From assembly GCF_018613875.1 (NCBI RefSeq), contig NZ_JAGGPJ010000005.1, positions 62,001 to 126,000 on the forward strand: a stretch of DNA of 64,000 bases. The letters run 5' to 3'. This stretch comes from Arthrobacter sp. ISL-28. Its GTDB lineage: Bacteria > Actinomycetota > Actinomycetes > Actinomycetales > Micrococcaceae. This document shows, piece after piece, positions 54,658-62,972 of this stretch. A program made the position numbers and the translations under genes. Position 1 is the first letter of the stretch. Every line of letters begins with the position of its first letter. Below the pieces are notes generated by a model. That model saw only the letters and a program-made list of their open reading frames with translations, made no database searches and was not told the origin of the DNA.

Positions 54658-55134
54658 CACGTGGATGCTTCCGATGACGCCACCATCAATTAGCCATGCC
54701 GCCCGCCAGACTGCTGCCCTCTGAGCGAGCGGCTGGACGAAACAACTCGGCACGGGGAGAACCCGGGCGTGGATCGGCGCCAGCCGCCCTCCGGGACGCC
54801 ACACAAATATTTGATGGATGCGACTTTCGACAGCAGTCAAAGACCAGGAGCGCCGGCTGCTTAAGGTGTTGACGAGCCGATGCAGCGGACGCTCACCGCC
54901 GCCTCGTCAGCGATGGTCGAGTCCGCCGCCGTCACCATGGCTGCGTTGGACCGCGATTGACACGGGCATGGAAGGATGGGATGGCCCTTCGGGCTGTCGT
55001 CAGCACCTTCGGCGCGGCTAGTGGACCCGAACAGCATCCGTTCACCACGATGGTCTGCAACTTGGGCCACCATGGCCCATCGTTTCCGGCAGCCTTCCTC
55101 TGCGCGCGGGTCAGCGTCCTGCTCATGGAGGCAT

Positions 55135-55152
55135 ATTAAGGATCGCTTAAGC
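55135..55152 (+). promoter_or_regulatory. SARP-type direct-repeat element, copy 3 (ATTAAGGATCGCTTAAGC)
   Basis: Reads toward the 57-codon ORF at 55256. TGTTAA starts 14 bp after the element. The sequence ACCAGCCCGA further on is shared with copy 1. Confidence 0.7.
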
Positions 55153-55255
55153 CCTCCCGGCCACTCTGTTAATACCAGCCCGAAGATTTCCGCTGGAGGT
55201 CACAAACCGACCGACCTGAAGCCCTCGCTGACTGACATATGAGGAGATGCTGATC

Positions 55256-55429
55256 ATGAAGCGAATTGAGACGTGCAGGGCCCGCAACGGCCAAACAAGC
55301 GCTGGTGCCCCGATTGCAGCGACGTCGGAAGTCCCCTTCCCAGAAAGCAGAATGCGTCCTTCTCTCAGGGTTACAGGCGATCACCTCGCGGCATGGGGTG
55401 AGGACCTTTGGCCCGACTGCGTAGACTGA
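55256..55429 (+). CDS. Small ORF (57 codons), candidate peptide of the SARP regulon
   Basis: ATG 55256 with GAGGAGATGCTGATC upstream. It begins MKRIETCRARNGQTSAGAPI and ends HLAAWGEDLWPDCVD. It has no obvious signal peptide, two cysteines and an acidic, Trp-containing end. It lies just behind SARP element copy 3 and converges on the regulator gene. It is unlike the four tandem peptides, and no family was recognised. It could be a second class of signal or a RiPP-like precursor, or a chance frame. Confidence 0.4.
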   Translation: MKRIETCRARNGQTSAGAPIAATSEVPFPESRMRPSLRVTGDHLAAWGEDLWPDCVD

Positions 55430-55469
55430 CAAGCGCTTTGACCGGCTGGTCGCATCTGTGCAACGAGAT

Positions 55470-58457
55470 CTATTTGCCAATTGGCGAAGCCCACGGTGCT
55501 GCACTCAAGTGCTGCGTTGTTGGCTGCTCAGGGGCTGCAGACGACTGCTGCGGGGAGGACGGGTCCTGCTCGCTTCCCTGTGGCTTATCCCGGAGCACCT
55601 CGTTGAGGACCTGGGTGAGGGTTAGCTCCTGGCCAGCCGCCCAAGCCAAGGCGAAGGGAACTGTGCCGGCTTGAGTTCTTGCCTTGGCCATTACCGATTC
55701 GAGATGTCGCTGTTCTGCCGGGAAGAGCGGAAGCCCCCGTTCCTTGCGGTAGGCATCTACTGCCGCAAGTACGCGGATGGCCAGCTCGGTGCGGCGCATT
55801 TCAACGTAGGCGTCTGCCAGTTGTTCGAGGAATCCCGCGATTTGGCCCTGTCCGCCAAGGTCCTGCGCTCCGCTTATTGCCTCAAGCAGCAGTCGTTCGG
55901 CACCAGGGTAATCACCGATTTGCTCCATGCACTCGGCCAAATTAGTTAGGGCGATCGCGAGTATCCATCGGTCACCCACTTGTCGGGCAAGTGCGGCGCT
56001 CTCGCGCCGCAAGGCAAGGGCCTTATCTATGTCACCGGAGTAGTACGCAACCAGGCTCAGCACGATTAAGGCGCATATGCGGGTGCGGGGGCTGGCAAGT
56101 GGTAGCGATAGCGCTTCGCTGGCCAGCCGCTCAGCGGAGACATTGTCATCACGCTCCGACGCCTGCACCGCCAGACACGCCGTGCTCCAGGCGACCCCTT
56201 GGTCGTTGCCGGCGGCTTCGAACGCTTTAAGGGCCCTGTGGTGAAGGTCGGTGGCATCGTCGTTACGACCGAGCATCCAGCACAAAGTGGCTGTTCCACT
56301 AAGTGCGGGTGCTCTGAGCGCTGGTGAAGCAGTCGGTGTGTTGGAGATTAGCTTCAGGGCGATTTCACATTGCTCGGCCACGTCCCCGGTCAGCTCCCAG
56401 TAATGCCAGAGCTCTCCTACCAGCCGTAACGCCAGCTCAGTGGATCCGCCAGGCCCGGCAGCCCACAGAAAAGCGCCCCGCAGATCGGGCGCATCGGCGT
56501 GCAGGGCGTGGAATGCGTCCACTTGACCGGGCGCCCATAGGTGGGGGCTGACGACCTCGGCCACACTAAGGTAGTACTCGGCGTGCCGACGCCTCACCGT
56601 TAAGGCATCGACATACGATTCGAGCCGGTCACGGGCGAACTCGCGGATCGTCTGCAACATTGATATCCGCTCTGTTCTCTTGGAGTCCACGTAGCGGCGC
56701 AGCAGGCTATGACGTGACAGCACGGTCAGCAGGTCTTCGGCCACAGCGTCTTCAGCGGGAGACGATCCGCAAATGCTGCTGACAGCGGTCACCGTCGGAT
56801 CAGCAGCGAAGACGCCCAGACGATCGAAAAGTTGCCTTTCAGCCTCATCGAGCAGCCCGTAGCTCCAAGCGATAGTCGCCGTGAGTGTCCGCTGACGATC
56901 CGGAAGATCGCGGAAAGCTGCCGGCAAGGCGGCAAAACTGACCTCCAGCTCATTCAGGAGTTCGCTCTCGCTGCGATAACGCAATTGGGCTGCGGCCAAT
57001 TCGATCGCGAGCGGAAGGCCATCCAAGCGGCGACAAAGCCGCGTCACCACCGCAGCATTATCGCCATTGACGTTCAGGCGCGGACGCACTGTACGGCCAC
57101 GGGTCAAGAAGAGCTTCACCGCTGGCACTGATTGCAGTATGAGCGGTGGCAGTGGTGGGTCGAGAGGAGGGAGAGCCAAAGGTTCGAGCTCGTATTCGTA
57201 CTCGGCGCGCAGTCCGAGCGGGCGCCGGCTCGTGGTAAGGATCCACAGGTCGGGTGCGGCGGTGAGCATGTCCACCACTACGGGCCATGCCTCCTCCAGG
57301 TGTTCGAAGTTGTCCAAGACCATTAACAAGCGTCGAGAGCGCAGGAAGCGGGTCACGCTCTTTATAGGGTCCACGCCCGCCCAGTCCTCCAAGCCAAGCG
57401 CATTCGCTATCGCTGCCGGCACCTGACGGTCTTGCGTGAGCGGAGCAAGGTTGACCCAGCAAGCGCCGTCGGCCATTTGTGGAGTTAGCCTTCCCGCGGC
57501 AGCTAATGCCAGGCGCGTCTTACCGGTCCCGCCGGAACCCGTGATGGTGATCAGCCTGCAGCCTTCGTCGACGAACAAGCTGCACAATTCCCCAAGCTCC
57601 GTCTCACGCCCGACCAGTGGCGTGAGCTCGGAAGGAAGATTATCCACCCGCTGCCTGATCCGTCGGCGGCCCTCCAAGGCGGGTGCTGCAAGGGACGGGT
57701 CTTGCTGCAGCACGGATTGTTCCAATCCTCGCAGGCGTGGCCCCGGATCGATGCCCAGCTCGTCAGCGAAGACTCGGCGTGCGTCGCGGCACGCTGCCAG
57801 CGCATCCGCCTGCCGATCAGACCTGTACAAGGCGAGCACCAGCGAGGCCCAAAGCCGTTCCCGATAAGGGTTCAATGCCACCAGCGACAGCAACTCACCC
57901 ACCAGTGCACGGTGCCGACCCAGCGTCAGATCTATCTCAATCAGGTCCTGATAGACATCCAGTCTCGATTCCTCCAGCTCATCCAGCTCCGGCCGGAACA
58001 CCTCCATGTCGGCCAAATCAGGAAACGCCGGACCCCTGAAAAGTTGTACGGCTTGGCGAAGACAATCGGCACCTTCGAGCAAGTTCCCGTCCTGCACAGC
58101 CTGCCCGCCCGCGGCGACCTCCTCGCGGAAGCGCAGAAGATCAAGCTCATCCTCTTTAAGAGTCAGCACATAGCCGCCCGAACGGCTGGCCAAGCGCTGT
58201 GAAGTCACCCCTTTCGGTCGCTCCGGCTCGAGGAGGCGCCGCAAAGTCGCAATGTACACCTGCAACTGAGGGCCAGGCTTTGCTGGTGGATTGTCAGCCC
58301 ATATGGCCTCCGCCAAAAAGTCCGGTGTAACGATGGAGTTAGCCCGCAGGGCCAGACACTCTAAGACAATCCGTTGCTGACCGGCTCCGACGGCAACCGG
58401 CGCCCCGCCGACGACAACCTCCAGCGGTCCCAGAACCCGAATCCCAAGTGCACCCAC
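55470..58457 (-). CDS. SARP/AfsR-like transcriptional regulator with STAND NTPase and TPR domains
   Basis: 995 residues. Residues 1-95 are an OmpR-like winged helix (LGPLEVVVGGAPVAVGAGQQ, YIATLRRLLEPERPKGV). Residues 100-255 are the BTAD domain. Residues ~280-560 are an NB-ARC/STAND NTPase with P-loop GSGGTGKT at 307-314 and Walker B RRLLMVLDNFEHLEEAW. Residues ~600-995 are TPR-like repeats (WSTACLAVQASERDDNVSAE, ILAIALTNLAECMEQIGDYP). AfsR-type proteins activate genes by binding direct repeats near -35. The C-terminal part could be the sensor. GTG 58457 with AAGGGAATGTT upstream. Divergent from the peptide array. Confidence 0.9.
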   Translation of the reverse strand: MGALGIRVLGPLEVVVGGAPVAVGAGQQRIVLECLALRANSIVTPDFLAEAIWADNPPAKPGPQLQVYIATLRRLLEPERPKGVTSQRLASRSGGYVLTLKEDELDLLRFREEVAAGGQAVQDGNLLEGADCLRQAVQLFRGPAFPDLADMEVFRPELDELEESRLDVYQDLIEIDLTLGRHRALVGELLSLVALNPYRERLWASLVLALYRSDRQADALAACRDARRVFADELGIDPGPRLRGLEQSVLQQDPSLAAPALEGRRRIRQRVDNLPSELTPLVGRETELGELCSLFVDEGCRLITITGSGGTGKTRLALAAAGRLTPQMADGACWVNLAPLTQDRQVPAAIANALGLEDWAGVDPIKSVTRFLRSRRLLMVLDNFEHLEEAWPVVVDMLTAAPDLWILTTSRRPLGLRAEYEYELEPLALPPLDPPLPPLILQSVPAVKLFLTRGRTVRPRLNVNGDNAAVVTRLCRRLDGLPLAIELAAAQLRYRSESELLNELEVSFAALPAAFRDLPDRQRTLTATIAWSYGLLDEAERQLFDRLGVFAADPTVTAVSSICGSSPAEDAVAEDLLTVLSRHSLLRRYVDSKRTERISMLQTIREFARDRLESYVDALTVRRRHAEYYLSVAEVVSPHLWAPGQVDAFHALHADAPDLRGAFLWAAGPGGSTELALRLVGELWHYWELTGDVAEQCEIALKLISNTPTASPALRAPALSGTATLCWMLGRNDDATDLHHRALKAFEAAGNDQGVAWSTACLAVQASERDDNVSAERLASEALSLPLASPRTRICALIVLSLVAYYSGDIDKALALRRESAALARQVGDRWILAIALTNLAECMEQIGDYPGAERLLLEAISGAQDLGGQGQIAGFLEQLADAYVEMRRTELAIRVLAAVDAYRKERGLPLFPAEQRHLESVMAKARTQAGTVPFALAWAAGQELTLTQVLNEVLRDKPQGSEQDPSSPQQSSAAPEQPTTQHLSAAPWASPIGK

Positions 58458-59011
58458 AACATTCCCTTAACGACCCGGTCTGTGCTGAGAGTTCAACACG
58501 CCCAGCTTCTCGTGGGGCGTCTCCTCAACTGCCCTTCTCGTCAACTGCCCTGCGCACGACCTCGGGCGGGCGCCTGTTTCCAAACGCGCTAGGAAGCTGA
58601 AGGACTTGGTGGTATTTCTCTCGTCGGGCACAACATTTACCTCCGAGTCAGAATAGGCCGTTTCTAGCCGCCCCTAGAGCCCGGTAACCATCGACGCGAC
58701 TGGTTGTATATGAAGTGAAAATACGCCGAGATTAGCTCGAGCGGAAGCCTCAAATAATGCGAATCCCTCTGCCGGTTGGCCGTCGTTCAGGGTCATTGCC
58801 CCAATCCGTCGCTGGGAGCGTAGCTCCTTGGGATAGCAGCCACATGACATTTAGCTGCAACACATGAGATTGGCCAAGCCAAACCTCCCTCAACTCTTCC
58901 AGTGTCAGCCGAGAGAGCAAGGCTCGCCTTGGCGCTGAAGCCTGGCGATGGGGGCGACTTACCACTGCCACCGAAGCCAATGCCAGCCATCCATGCTGGC
59001 GGACCGGGGCA
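58458..59011. other. Divergent intergenic region between the SARP gene and the peptide array
   Basis: About 550 bp without a gene of its own; minus-strand frames here are low-complexity continuations of antisense frames. It should hold the SARP promoter. No SARP element was seen near the SARP start, so the regulator itself may be constitutive or controlled by another factor. Confidence 0.5.
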
Positions 59012-59029
59012 ATTAAGGATCCATTAAGC
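59012..59029 (+). promoter_or_regulatory. SARP-type direct-repeat element, copy 4 (ATTAAGGATCCATTAAGC), promoter of the peptide array
   Basis: TGAGAT, a possible -10, starts 14 bp after it, giving a transcript start about 25-30 bp before the first peptide gene. Position and orientation fit activation of the four peptide genes, and perhaps the TPR gene, by the divergent SARP. Confidence 0.75.
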
Positions 59030-59082
59030 GGCCCGCGCAACCCTGAGATCACAACAGAAACAACCACCGAAGGAAACACATC

Positions 59083-59208
59083 ATGTATCGCAAGATCTAT
59101 TCCACAGCCGTCCTGCTCGCCACCGCCCTGGGCTTCGCGGCCGTCACCGCCAGCCCCGCCACCGCCGGCGCGGCCTTCAACCATTGTGAACCACTCGTCC
59201 GCCGCTGA
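59083..59208 (+). CDS. Secreted peptide precursor 1 (41 residues)
   Basis: MYRKIYSTAVLLATALGFAA then VTASPATA is a signal peptide; the predicted mature tail after ATA is GAAFNHCEPLVRR (13 residues). ATG 59083 with GAAGGAAACACATC upstream. It is the most divergent copy in the signal peptide (Tyr/Lys where the others have Phe/Arg). First gene behind the SARP element. It is below the length cut-off of usual gene finders. Confidence 0.8.
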   Translation: MYRKIYSTAVLLATALGFAAVTASPATAGAAFNHCEPLVRR

Positions 59209-59262
59209 CCCGGCACCACTAACCCAACCAATCCGTACCGCCACACACCCTAGGAGATCATC

Positions 59263-59388
59263 ATGTTCCGTCGAATCTGGTCCACCACCGTCCTACTTGC
59301 CACCGCCCTGGGCTTCGCCGCCGCCACCGCCGGCCCCGCGGCTGCCGCCCTCAGCGCGAATCACTGCCAACCACTCGTCCGGCGCTGA
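59263..59388 (+). CDS. Secreted peptide precursor 2 (41 residues)
   Basis: MFRRIWSTTVLLATALGFAA then ATAGPAAA is a signal peptide; mature tail about ALSANHCQPLVRR. It is the only copy with Gln in place of Glu. ATG 59263 with TAGGAGATCATC upstream; the same ribosome site precedes copies 3 and 4. The 54-bp spacer from copy 1 matches the spacer between copies 3 and 4 almost exactly. Confidence 0.8.
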   Translation: MFRRIWSTTVLLATALGFAAATAGPAAAALSANHCQPLVRR

Positions 59389-59446
59389 CAGCCCGGCTCG
59401 CCAACCCGGTTTTCAGCCGTTCACGCACCTCCGGAAGGAGATCATC

Positions 59447-59572
59447 ATGTTCCGTCGAATCTGTTCCACCGCCGTCCTCCTCGCCACCGCCCTGGGCTTC
59501 GCAGCCGCCTCCGTACACCCTGCAGCTGCCGGGATTGGCTTCAACCATTGCGAACCGCTCGTCGGTCGCTGA
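59447..59572 (+). CDS. Secreted peptide precursor 3 (41 residues)
   Basis: MFRRICSTAVLLATALGFAA then ASVHPAAA is a signal peptide; mature tail GIGFNHCEPLVGR. ATG 59447 with GGAAGGAGATCATC upstream. It lies 364 bp after copy 1 and derives from it by duplication of a two-gene unit; the 58-bp spacer after copy 2 differs from the other two. Confidence 0.8.
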   Translation: MFRRICSTAVLLATALGFAAASVHPAAAGIGFNHCEPLVGR

Positions 59573-59625
59573 CCCGGCACCACTAACCCAACCAATCCGT
59601 ACCGCCACCACCCTAGGAGATCATC

Positions 59626-59751
59626 ATGTTCCGTCGAATCTGGTCCACCGCCGTCCTCGTCGCCACCGCGCTCGGCTTCGCAGCCGCCACCGCCGGCCCC
59701 GCCCTCGCCGGGACCCGGCTGAACCATTGCGAACCACTCGTCCTCCGCTGA
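59626..59751 (+). CDS. Secreted peptide precursor 4 (41 residues)
   Basis: MFRRIWSTAVLVATALGFAA then ATAGPALA is a signal peptide; mature tail GTRLNHCEPLVLR. ATG 59626. It lies 363 bp after copy 2. Across the four tails the residues N-H-C, P-L-V and the final Arg never change, while the first three or four residues and the position before the last Arg vary. Confidence 0.8.
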   Translation: MFRRIWSTAVLVATALGFAAATAGPALAGTRLNHCEPLVLR

Positions 59752-59764
59752 TTATAAAGATGCG

Positions 59765-59808
59765 GCAGTCCTCCGGCCCGAACCGATATGGTTCGGGACC
59801 GGAGCTGC
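59765..59808 (+). terminator. Hairpin between the peptide array and the TPR gene
   Basis: GCAG-tc-CTCCGG-c-CCGAACC pairs with GGTTCGG-ga-CCGGAG-CTGC around GATAT; 17 base pairs with small bulges. It has no T-run. It may terminate most transcripts after the peptide genes, lowering TPR expression relative to peptide, or stabilise the peptide mRNA. Confidence 0.6.
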
Positions 59809-59828
59809 TCTGACAGGCAGGATTCGAT

Positions 59829-59862
59829 GTGGGACTGAGGCATCTGTGGGACTGAGGCATCT
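59829..59862 (+). repeat. 17-bp tandem duplication over the start codon of the TPR gene
   Basis: GTGGGACTGAGGCATCT twice in direct succession. The first GTG (59829) has the better ribosome site (AGGCAGGATTCGAT) but leads to an 8-codon dead end. The second GTG (59846) opens the TPR protein. 17 is not a multiple of 3, so loss of one copy would place the good site in frame. Confidence 0.85.
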
Positions 59863-60988
59863 TAGGGCACGAAGAACGCTCCGGAAGGCCCAACAACTGT
59901 CACGAAGGGGCCATCCTGAACGTGCAGAGACCACGGCGCTGAAGGCACTGAATCTTCTGCCTCCAACTGCAGGCAACAGACTGGCTGATGTAACTGATCG
60001 CGTGTCAGTCCTGGAGACGCTAGCGCAATTCGCGGCCGACTCCGCAAGCCATTCAGAGGCGCAGCGCCGCTGCGACGAGGCTTTGACTCTTCTCGAGCAT
60101 GCAGAACCGAGCGCCACCCGCGATGAGCGGCGCGTTGCCATTCTCGTCCACAAGGGAAACAGCCAGCGGCTATCTGCCCGCTATGAGGAATCATCAATCA
60201 CCTTGGCCCACGCCCTTGCTCTGTCAGAACCACTGCAAGTTTCCGTTGCGTCAGTCGGCCCGCTCAACGCGCTGGGGATTCTGGCCAAGGACCGCGGTCG
60301 ATATGAAGAGGCAGCCACTTACTACAACAGAGCCCTAAAACTGCTTGCAGCAAAAGTTGGGGGGAATGCACCGGACATGGCGAGCCTCTTCCACAACCTG
60401 GCGGGCTTGAACCACGTTCAAGGACAATTTGTCCAAGCCGAGGAACCGGCGCGTAAAGCAGTCAGGTTGCGCCGGGCGGCCAGGCCCCCAGACCCGGTAG
60501 GGTTGGCCGCCGATTTGTCAGTCCTTGGCGCTGTCCTCGCCGGGCAGGAGCGCTTTAACGAAGCTACCGTCGTCCTGTCAGAAGCACTGAACTTATGGCG
60601 GAACCGTTATGGCGAAGAGCACTATGAGGTCGCCGTCCAGCTTCACAACCTCGCGGCAATCCAGCAGGCTCAGCAAGACTATCTGTCATCTGAGGCAACT
60701 TTCCGGAGAGCCCTGGCGATCAAACAGTCGATTCTTGGACCCTCTCACCCTGAAATCGCAGTGATTCTGAACAATCTCGGCACCCTGTATTCCGACATCG
60801 GCCGGACCCGCGAAGCCATGGACTGCTACGAGGACGCGATCACGATATTCAAGCAGACACTGGGTGACGGCCACCCCAGCACTGATGCCGCCATTCAGAA
60901 CCGAAACGCTCTTGCGAAACTGCGATCTGCTGCAGTTACGGACGAAGCCGCCAAGGGAGACCCGGGCTCAATGCCTTACGTCGACTAA
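59846..60988 (+). CDS. TPR-repeat protein (kinesin-light-chain type)
   Basis: 380 residues, almost wholly TPR: SVGPLNALGILAKDRGRYEE, MASLFHNLAGLNHVQGQFVQ, EVAVQLHNLAAIQQAQQDYL, EIAVILNNLGTLYSDIGRTR, each followed by A-x-x-x-Y/F-x-R/K-A-L-x-x-x. It has no signal peptide, DNA-binding or enzymatic domain, so it is a cytosolic binding protein. In Gram-positive bacteria TPR proteins of the RRNPP type bind re-imported peptides. It lies between the peptide array and the opp genes. Start GTG 59846, see the tandem repeat. A basic N-terminus precedes the first repeat. Confidence 0.85.
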   Translation: MGLRHLRARRTLRKAQQLSRRGHPERAETTALKALNLLPPTAGNRLADVTDRVSVLETLAQFAADSASHSEAQRRCDEALTLLEHAEPSATRDERRVAILVHKGNSQRLSARYEESSITLAHALALSEPLQVSVASVGPLNALGILAKDRGRYEEAATYYNRALKLLAAKVGGNAPDMASLFHNLAGLNHVQGQFVQAEEPARKAVRLRRAARPPDPVGLAADLSVLGAVLAGQERFNEATVVLSEALNLWRNRYGEEHYEVAVQLHNLAAIQQAQQDYLSSEATFRRALAIKQSILGPSHPEIAVILNNLGTLYSDIGRTREAMDCYEDAITIFKQTLGDGHPSTDAAIQNRNALAKLRSAAVTDEAAKGDPGSMPYVD

Positions 60989-61166
60989 TCGAGATCCATA
61001 GTTGCTTTGGCCAGTTTTCAGCCTTGATTTATCTTCCCGGGAGCTCCAGTATTTGCACAACAAGCGGCACGCGCGACGTCACAGTGCAGGGCCAAAGGAA
61101 ACGTACAACACGAGGCCAACGCCCAACACACGTTCCCTGACTCGCTCCAACGACTAGGAGGGGGAA

Positions 61167-62849
61167 ATGCCATATAAGCGGATCTCCAAAGCCGTGGGTA
61201 TTGTGGCCCTCGCCGCCCTTGCCCTAACTGCATGCAGCCCTGCTGCTGACACTGCTCACACCGATAAGGTCAGCAGCGACCCAACCAAGATCATCACCGC
61301 ATACAGCAACGAGCCCCAGAACCCACTGCTGCCCGCGGACACGAACGAGGACTATGGCAGCCGCGTCATCGAACTGCTGTTCGAGGGACTTCGCGCTTAC
61401 GACCCGGAAGGCAAACCCATCAATGCGCTGGCTGAATCCATCGAGACCGTCGACGCTCAGAACTGGATCATCAAGGTCAAGAGAGGGAGCAGATTCACCA
61501 ACGGTGAGGAAATAACGGCCAAAACATTCATCGAATCCTGGAACTTCGCCGCACTGAGCACCAACTACCAAAGCAACGCTTCATTCTTCGAGTCCATTGA
61601 CGGCTATGCCGCTGTGAGCGCCGTCCGGACGACCACAGGCACGGATGAGACAACCATGACCGTCCCTGCCCCCACAGCGCAGACGATGTCCGGCTTGGTG
61701 CTCAAAGACGACCACACGTTCTCAGTAAAGCTATCCCAACCCGAGGCCGATTGGTCGCTTCGACTAGGCTACTCGGCATTCTTTCCCCTGCCGTCGGCAG
61801 CCATTCGGGACCCCAAGACCTACGGTGAAAATCCCATTGGAAACGGCCCGTACAAGTTCGCGAAGGAAGGATCGTGGGTTCACGACGAATCCCTCTCTCT
61901 CGTCAGGAACGACGCTTATGACGGACCCCGCAAAGCCAAGAACGGCGGCGTGACCTTCAAGTTCTACACAGAGCCGGGCCCCGCCTACATCGACCTCCAG
62001 TCCGACAACCTGGACCTCAGCGACACGCTGCCATCCAACGCTCTCAGGACATACAAGGCCGACTTCCAAGACCGGTATGCGGCAAAGCCCGTGGCCTTAA
62101 ACGCCACACTTATCATCCCCCCATACAATCCAAACTTTCAGGGCGAGGCCGGCAAACTTCGACGTCAAGCCCTTTCCCAGGCCATCAACCGGGAAGAAAT
62201 CTGCACGATAATCTTCAACGGCACGTGTACGCCGGCCAAGGAGTTCACCGCCCCGGTTCTGGACGGCTACACCGAGAAGATCCCAGGCAACGAAGTGCTC
62301 AATTTCGATCCGACCAGGGCCAGGGACCTGTGGGCACAGGCCGATAAAATCAAGCCGTATGACGCATCGAGGCCGCTGCAGATCGCCTCGAACACGGATG
62401 GCGGCAACAAGGAATGGGTTGACGCGGTAGCTAACGGATTCAAGAATAACCTCGGCATCCCCGCTGAAACCCAGCCATTTGCCAAGTTCGCGGAACTTCT
62501 GGACCGGCGCAAGGCCCGTTCCCTCCCTGGCCTAACACGCACTGGCTGGAACGGGGATTACCCGTCGTTGTACAACTTCCTCGGCCCGGTCTGGGGGACC
62601 GGGGGACCCGCCAACTACGAGAAGTTTTCGTATCCGGAGTTTGACCAGTTGCTCCAAGAAGGTCTGAGATCCAAGGAGACGAGTGAGGCGAATGCGAAGT
62701 TCAACAAGGCCCAGGAAGTCCTGTTCAGGGAACTCCCCGGATTGCCATTGTGGTACACCAATCGGCCTATCGTGTGGAGCAACAACGTCCTTTCTGCTGA
62801 GACCGGTTGGAACGGAGCTATCCTCTACCACAACGTTTCCGCCAAATAG
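61167..62849 (+). CDS. oppA: Oligopeptide ABC transporter substrate-binding lipoprotein
   Basis: 560 residues of the SBP_bac_5 family. Lipoprotein signal MPYKRISKAVGIVALAALAL then TAC (lipobox LTAC). The mature body is typical of OppA/DppA: IITAYSNEPQNPLLPADTNE, WIIKVKRGSRFTNGEEITAK, NPIGNGPYKFAKEGSWVHDE, and TGWNGDYPSLYNFLGPVWGT. It binds peptides outside the membrane. ATG 61167 with TAGGAGGGGGAA. About 180 bp after the TPR gene. It could import the processed signal peptides, but ordinary nutrient uptake is an alternative. Confidence 0.93.
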   Translation: MPYKRISKAVGIVALAALALTACSPAADTAHTDKVSSDPTKIITAYSNEPQNPLLPADTNEDYGSRVIELLFEGLRAYDPEGKPINALAESIETVDAQNWIIKVKRGSRFTNGEEITAKTFIESWNFAALSTNYQSNASFFESIDGYAAVSAVRTTTGTDETTMTVPAPTAQTMSGLVLKDDHTFSVKLSQPEADWSLRLGYSAFFPLPSAAIRDPKTYGENPIGNGPYKFAKEGSWVHDESLSLVRNDAYDGPRKAKNGGVTFKFYTEPGPAYIDLQSDNLDLSDTLPSNALRTYKADFQDRYAAKPVALNATLIIPPYNPNFQGEAGKLRRQALSQAINREEICTIIFNGTCTPAKEFTAPVLDGYTEKIPGNEVLNFDPTRARDLWAQADKIKPYDASRPLQIASNTDGGNKEWVDAVANGFKNNLGIPAETQPFAKFAELLDRRKARSLPGLTRTGWNGDYPSLYNFLGPVWGTGGPANYEKFSYPEFDQLLQEGLRSKETSEANAKFNKAQEVLFRELPGLPLWYTNRPIVWSNNVLSAETGWNGAILYHNVSAK

Positions 62850-62972
62850 AGCCAGGATCACAACCTGCCGTGATGGCGGTGGTCGGGCTGATCCCCGGTC
62901 CCCATGTTGGCCCGCGGTCGCGGGAAGACAACCATGGATTTCCACCGCGTGCACAGAAAGCAGTGCCTCTAA

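Larger units (their letters stand above)
59083..59751 (+). repeat. Tandem duplication of a two-gene peptide unit
   Basis: Period 363-364 bp: genes 1+2 and 3+4. The spacers 1-2 and 3-4 share ACCCGGCACCACTAACCCAA and CCAATCCGTACCGCCAC in order and differ by about one base; spacer 2-3 is unrelated. So a single peptide gene was duplicated first, and the pair was copied later. Confidence 0.8.

Noticed and set aside
54818..55242. Small overlapping frames between 54.8 and 55.2 kb
   Set aside because: Several short frames in all phases with no ribosome site or family pattern; only the promoter element at 55135 stands out.
59083..59751. CRISPR-like array
   Set aside because: The repeats are 126-bp genes with spacers of ~55 bp that are themselves repeated, and each unit is a clean ORF with a ribosome site. 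No cas genes.
58750..59896. Several minus-strand frames with repeated segments such as WVSGAGSA
   Set aside because: They are the antisense reading of the tandem peptide array; the repetition comes from the plus-strand duplication.
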